Shown in pieces: positions 60,318 through 64,000 of a DNA stretch of 64,000 bases. Both the position numbers and the translations under genes were made by a program. The notes beneath the pieces are model-generated. The model was not told the origin of the DNA. It worked only from the letters and a program-made list of their open reading frames with translations, and made no database searches. The stretch lies in the NCBI GenBank assembly GCA_016719785.1, contig JADJYJ010000007.1, positions 248,001 through 312,000 on the forward strand, in the 5' to 3' direction. How positions within the stretch are numbered: position 1 is the first letter of the stretch; every line of letters starts with the position of its first letter. This DNA is from Candidatus Amarolinea dominans (GTDB taxonomy: Bacteria > Chloroflexota > Anaerolineae > SSC4 > Amarolineaceae).

Positions 60318-60914
60318 ATGACTGATCGAAGCAAGACTGCGTGGGTCTTGGGTGGGGCAACATTAACTATGTTCAGCCCACTGGCGATGGTCCTGGCAGG
60401 GTATCGAATCCCCATGTTCCAGAATCTCGGCTTTGCGAGAGGAACAATGGCTCCTCCGATAGCGTGGATTCTCGCTACCATTGTCGGAATCGTATATGCG
60501 TTATACACGATGAGAGCCATCCCTTTCATTGCAAGTATGCAGCGCGAAGTCTCGCTGTTCAAACTCCTGGGGATTCTCTCTGCAGTGGTCGGCGGCATCG
60601 TCGAAGAGGTCTTCTTCCGACGTTGGATCATGGATATGCTGATGTCAAGAGGATTCGCGTCCATAATCCAGGTTGGTGTATCCGGAGTCGCATTTGGTTT
60701 GGCACATGCCAGTTGGACACTACTCGCAAAGCGCGACTTCAAGGCTACGCTTCCGGCGATCATGTCAACGTCAATTCTAGGGATCTCCCTGGCTATCGTC
60801 TATCTCGCGGGCGGACGCAACTTGGGGCCTTGCATATTTGCCCACGTACTGATAAACATCGTCATCGAACCGTGGCTGATGTTGTCGGCGGTCTCAGGCA
60901 AGTGGCGTACCTAA
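60318..60914 (+). CDS. CPBP intramembrane metalloprotease
   Basis: A 198-residue polytopic protein with VVGGIVEEVFFRRWIMDML (EExxxR) and VAFGLAHASWTLL (His) motifs. Six helices. AAAGGAG lies 9 nt before the ATG. Different from the CPBP protein at 57605. Confidence 0.83.
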   Translation: MTDRSKTAWVLGGATLTMFSPLAMVLAGYRIPMFQNLGFARGTMAPPIAWILATIVGIVYALYTMRAIPFIASMQREVSLFKLLGILSAVVGGIVEEVFFRRWIMDMLMSRGFASIIQVGVSGVAFGLAHASWTLLAKRDFKATLPAIMSTSILGISLAIVYLAGGRNLGPCIFAHVLINIVIEPWLMLSAVSGKWRT

Positions 60915-60962
60915 GAACCGAATCCAGAACAGAACGTAGAAACACAGAAGGAGAAGATTAGA

Positions 60963-61399
60963 ATGAACACTTCTCGCGGCAAGGCTTTGCTGAATGGACT
61001 ACTGGCTTGGTTCATCGGTTTTGCACTCTATATGCTTCCGCGTTTGTCGTTGCCTTCCCCCTGGCCTTTGAAATGGGACCCCAGAAGCAAGGCTCAGCCG
61101 CTATCAGCCAGCAAATCAGCCAGAAGATAGCCACCCTGTATGCAGGCAGTTGGTTACTGCAAGTGGGGCTGATCGTCGTTGTTGGCCTGCTGGTGGTGTG
61201 GCGTGCTTGGGTTGTAGCGAAAGGGAGCGAGCAAAGACAACTGGTTAGCGGTCTGATTGTGGGAGCTGTGCCAGCGGTGCTGACGCCGGTGCTCCTGGCG
61301 TGGGGCGGATTTGGCTGGGTGGACATTGTAGCGATGCTGGTCTGCCTGGCTGCCGGTGTGACAGGTGGGTACCTGGCGAAGGCGCAGTATAAGTCATAA
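60963..61399 (+). pseudogene. Small membrane protein gene with one frameshift
   Basis: From ATG 60963 (GGAG nearby) the frame reads MNTSRGKALLNGLLAWFIGF and LYMLP, then the second frame from about 61035 gives ASAFVVAFPLAFEMGPQ and four helices to GGYLAKAQYKS. Without the shift it is about 145 residues. No family recognised; the shift may be an error. Confidence 0.68.
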
Positions 61400-61404
61400 T
61401 GCCG

Positions 61405-61821
61405 CCTGGCGAGCGCCGATTATGAGTTCGAGTGCGCCAGCATCGTTGGGCGCAAGTTTGCGGATGTCGCCGACCACGCGGCTTATGTGCGCGAGGGCGG
61501 CTGCCCGAAAATTATCGAAGCTTTAGCCACCCCCGGCTAGGATTTTGAAAGAAATGGAAAAGCAAGCAAAATTCCCCTACCAGTTTTTCGTGGTTGCGTT
61601 CGGTTGGTCCTGGCTGATCTGGCTACCACAGGTTTTGGCTGGTGCGGGTATCTTGCCCCTAGGCAAGGACCTGCTGAGTGTTTTGACCCCGCCCGTAACG
61701 ATCCTGGCGATGTTTGGCCCAGCCGCCGGAACCTTTTACTGTCTCAAAACACGCCAGGGCAAAGATGCCATGCGCCAATACCTGCGCGGTTTGCTGGATT
61801 TCCGTTTGGGCTGGCGGGCGT
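61405..61821 (+). repeat. Duplicated segment, copy 2 (partner 57457-57872)
   Basis: It starts at the C_GCAxxG gene's CCTGGCGAGCGCC and ends inside the CPBP coding region; beyond 61821 the DNA is the recombinase remnant. The first about 100 bp match copy 1 nearly perfectly. Confidence 0.85.
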
Positions 61822-61880
61822 TGATCCGTTCCGTATGCTGGCAGGCGCCCTCCTCCAACCGCTGGCCCCGGCAGCGATAG
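61554..61880 (+). pseudogene. Truncated CPBP protease
   Basis: The first about 90 codons (KFPYQFFVVAFGWSWLIWLP, GPAAGTFYCLKTRQGKD, RQYLRGLLDFRLGWRA) match the CPBP gene at 57605; the frame then runs into unrelated sequence and stops at 61880. The EExxxR and His motifs are absent, so it cannot be a protease. Confidence 0.82.
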
Positions 61881-62080
61881 TAGCGCCACGGGTTGCCCTT
61901 GCCGGTCTTGGCATTACGCATATCCGTGCCGCTTTCCAGGGCGCGACCACAGTTTCCACAGAAGACCAGACCGGTCAGCAGGAACTCAGATTCATCATAC
62001 AGGACGGCGAAATTCTCGGGCACCTTCTGGGTCGCTGACACGAACTCGACCCCGTGGCGGCGCAGATCGCTCTTGTGGTA
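61819..62080 (-). pseudogene. Serine recombinase remnant (zinc-ribbon part)
   Basis: The minus strand encodes HKSDLRRHGVEFVSATQKVP, then FLLTGLVFCGNCGRALESG and YYRCRGQRLEEGACQH. These are the end of a resolvase catalytic domain and the Cys4 zinc ribbon of large serine recombinases, joined by a deletion. Both ends run into unrelated DNA. Confidence 0.8.
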
Positions 62081-62084
62081 CGCA

Positions 62085-62248
62085 GCATCCACCTGATCGC
62101 CTGTGGCAACACCAACGCCGACATCGCCTCGGCACTGACCATCAGCGTCAAGACGGTGCGCAACCACGTCTCCAACATCCTCAACAAGCTGCAAGTGGCC
62201 AACCGGGCGCAGGCGGCCTTGCGCGCCCGTGATTCCGGTCTGGCATAG
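62085..62248 (+). pseudogene. LuxR/NarL HTH remnant
   Basis: Encodes RSIHLIACGNTNADIASALT, ISVKTVRNHVSNILNKLQVA and NRAQAALRARDSGLA, a complete LuxR-type HTH. No N-terminal domain, and the upstream DNA is the recombinase remnant. It is closer to NarL-type response regulators than to the MalT-type HTHs. Confidence 0.7.
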
Positions 62249-62292
62249 GAACGGGCGAATCCACCACGCCTGCGCAAGGTGTGCGGCGGTGT

Positions 62293-62334
62293 AGCGAAGC
62301 CGTCGCCCGCGCCCGCGAACTGAGCCTGTTGTAG
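62293..62334 (+). pseudogene. Remnant: last 14 codons of a LuxR-type regulator
   Basis: AGC...TAG encodes SEAVARARELSLL, like the end of the MalT-type regulators (TEAIARARELGLL). It lies between two unrelated gene fragments. Confidence 0.68.
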
Positions 62335-62367
62335 GGGTATGAGAACAGAGAGATGTCGCCAGGATTA

Positions 62368-63022
62368 TTATCCCCAAGCCTGGCCCAGTCCGTGCTTCAG
62401 GGCCAGCACCGCGGCCTGAGTGCGGTCAGTGACTTCCAGTTTCATGAAGATACTGGATACGTAGTTCTGAACCGTCCCTTTGGAGAGATACAGAGCGTCG
62501 GCAATGTCTGCATTGGATAAGCCCTTGGCGATCAATTTCAACACTTCTCGCTCCCGGTCGCTGAGATCTTCCCAAAGGTGGTGTCCCCCATAGGCCCGGA
62601 AGCGGAACGGGCGATCTGCCCGAACAGTTTGCCGGCTACCTTAGGGTCCACATGCGTATCCCCGCTCACGGTGCCGCGAATGGCCGCAATCAGTTGCTCC
62701 CGAGGCGTATCCTTGAGCAAATACCCGGCTGCGCGGCTCGGATGGCATCGAAAACCCAGACGTCATCGTCATAGGTGGTCAGGATCAGCACTTTGACCGC
62801 CGGGTAGGTCCGGTGGATTTCTCGGGTGGCCTGGGTGCCGTTCATGATGGGCATGCGCAGGTCCATCAGCACCAGATCTGGATTCAGTTCCGCCACCAAA
62901 TCCACGGCCTCGGCCCCATCATGGGCCACCCCTATCACCTCGAAATCCCTCACCGTGCTCAGGATCACCTGCATCCCTTCGGTGACGATATCCTGGTCAT
63001 CGCACAACACGATGCGAATCAT
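62368..63022 (-). pseudogene. NarL-type response regulator with two frameshifts
   Basis: The receiver starts MIRIVLCDDQDIVTEGMQVI, with the phosphorylatable Asp in DLVLMDLRMP and Thr/Lys-like ILTTYDDD. The frame then moves by one base at GCCG(G)CGC near 62750 and again at a GGG run near 62572. The HTH (LSDREREVLKLIAKGLSNAD, VQNYVSSIFMKLEVTDRTQA) ends at TAA 62368-62370. Both shifts are one missing G, so a full 217-residue regulator could be encoded. It is adjacent to a sensor-kinase gene. Confidence 0.78.
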
Positions 63023-63126
63023 TCTAACTCCTCATGTCTAGAACACTCCCCGGAGTCGGGTTCGTTTGGTCGAATGTCGTGCCCCCGGTTGGCCCACACG
63101 GACGAAAGCTCAATACCCAGGGCATT

Positions 63127-64000
63127 TCACAGAATCAGACGGATTCGTGTACCCGATGCCGGCTGGCTGTCGATTTCCAGACGTCCATCCAACATAGCCG
63201 CTCGCTCCCGCATGCCCTTCAGCCCATAGTATCCCTCTTCCATCACTTTGGAGGCATCAAAGCCCCGCCCGCTATCCTCAACCACCAACTGCCATTGGCC
63301 AGCAGTCTGCTGGCACAACGCTACCCGGATCTCCTGGGCATGCGCGTGCCTCACTACGTTTTCGAGCGCTTCCTGGGCAACCCGGAAGATGCACTGCTCC
63401 GCTTCGGGCGAGGCCCTCTATCTGTTTGGGAAGGTCCGCCGTCAGCGCGAGTCCGGCCCGCTTGGCCGCGGATTCGGCCAGGTTGCGCAGGGCCAATCCC
63501 AGCCCCAAGTCTTCCAGCGGCGAAGCACGCAAGGCGTGAAGCGCTCTACGGCTCTCCGCCAGGCCGCCCCGGGTGTTGGCAATGGACTTGATCAACAGCG
63601 AGTGGGCCTGGTCCGGCGCCTCGGTCCAAACGCTGTCCACCGCCTCCAGTTGCACGGCCAGGGAACTGAGGGTGTGGGAGAGGGTATCGTGCAGGCTCGC
63701 GCCAACCGGTTGCGCTCGCGGCTGGGGCCAGTTGGTCCACCGTCGCCGCATAGTTGGGCCAGCTTTTCATTGGCCTCGGCCAGTTTCACCCCGCTGTTCT
63801 CGCTGGGCCGTGACCAATCGCGCCACCACATAGCCCACCAGGGCCAACGTTATGCTCCCGCCGACGGCCAGCGGGACCGCACCAACGGCGGTTGGGGTGG
63901 CCCAACCGATGACCCATGCGTTCATAGCGACGCTGAGCGCGGTGATCCCGATGGAGTAAAGAAGGGCGTGGGCCATGCCATACTGCCAGGCGATCAGCAC
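63127..64000 (-). pseudogene. Sensor histidine kinase (HisKA_3 type), frameshifted and cut by the window edge
   Basis: From the right edge: membrane helices (YSIGITALSVAMNAWVIGWA, VGGSITLALVGYVVARLVT), a short coiled linker (LAEANEKLAQ), the H-box HDTLSHTLSSLAVQLEAVDS, and the HATPase end (VVEDSGRGFDASKVMEEG, GLKGMRERAAMLDGRLEI) to 63127. The parts lie in at least three frames. A NarX/LiaS/DesK-type kinase is clear. It is probably co-transcribed with the response regulator (about 105 nt away). Whether the shifts are real is unknown. Confidence 0.75.

Overview
The window looks like a chromosomal segment of a Chloroflexota bacterium, probably Anaerolineae/Caldilineae-like. This is an inference from its high GC, its long MalT-type STAND LuxR regulators, SBBP beta-propeller and Thr/Pro-rich exported proteins (one ending in the YLPLLLRN motif common in that phylum), a TIGR00300-family enzyme, and a YbdK/ATP-grasp amidoligase cluster. 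Promoters are readable by eye (TTGACA-N17-TAAAAT/TATAAT). A selenocysteine tRNA shows that UGA can be recoded.

Layout, part 1 (1-33 kb), is compact and orderly. It starts with the 5' end of an RpiR-type regulator (minus). Next is a minus-strand operon of a Yip1-like membrane protein, a LolD/MacB-type ATPase, an exported CARDB/Ig-like protein, a MacB/FtsX permease and a nucleotidyltransferase-fold protein. Divergent from it are a DnaB/RadA-like ATPase, a LysM L,D-transpeptidase and typA. A six-gene minus operon follows (unknown, esterase, ATP-grasp, ATP-grasp-like, two YbdK-type ligases), then tRNA-Sec, a four-gene cohesin/dockerin-like cell-surface cluster, two acidic Cys-rich mini-proteins, a DUF2161 nuclease-fold protein, a Trm112-like membrane protein and a FFLEE-like protein. 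Two divergent operons close this half: a chelatase-like AAA+/VWA pair with two unknown partners (minus), and SH3b-ligA-TIGR00300-gamma carbonic anhydrase-helical protein (plus).

Layout, part 2 (33-64 kb), is an accessory, recombination-scarred region built from paralogous modules. Each is some combination of a MalT-type STAND LuxR regulator, a small protein of about 80-100 residues with a conserved GHL..-..DQAALHGLL core, and small membrane proteins (DUF6326-like, DUF4386-like, a 220-residue family) or hydrolases. There are three long regulators (one frameshifted) and several remnants, four copies of the small protein (one frameshifted), three copies of a roughly 120-bp leader with a co-varying hairpin, and leaderless promoters at TATAAT-N6-ATG in front of all three long regulators. 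Other contents are an SBBP beta-propeller exoprotein, a C_GCAxxG_C_C protein, CPBP proteases, a GNAT, alpha/beta hydrolases, a recombinase remnant and a frameshifted two-component pair at the right edge.

Many frameshifts from 39 kb onwards sit in short homopolymers, and one pair is mutually compensating. Some apparent pseudogenes may therefore be sequencing or assembly errors, and a 46-bp G/C-only tract at 40.2 kb points the same way. A 74-bp terminal-inverted-repeat element occurs three times at operon ends. No CRISPR array, rRNA or complete transposase was seen.
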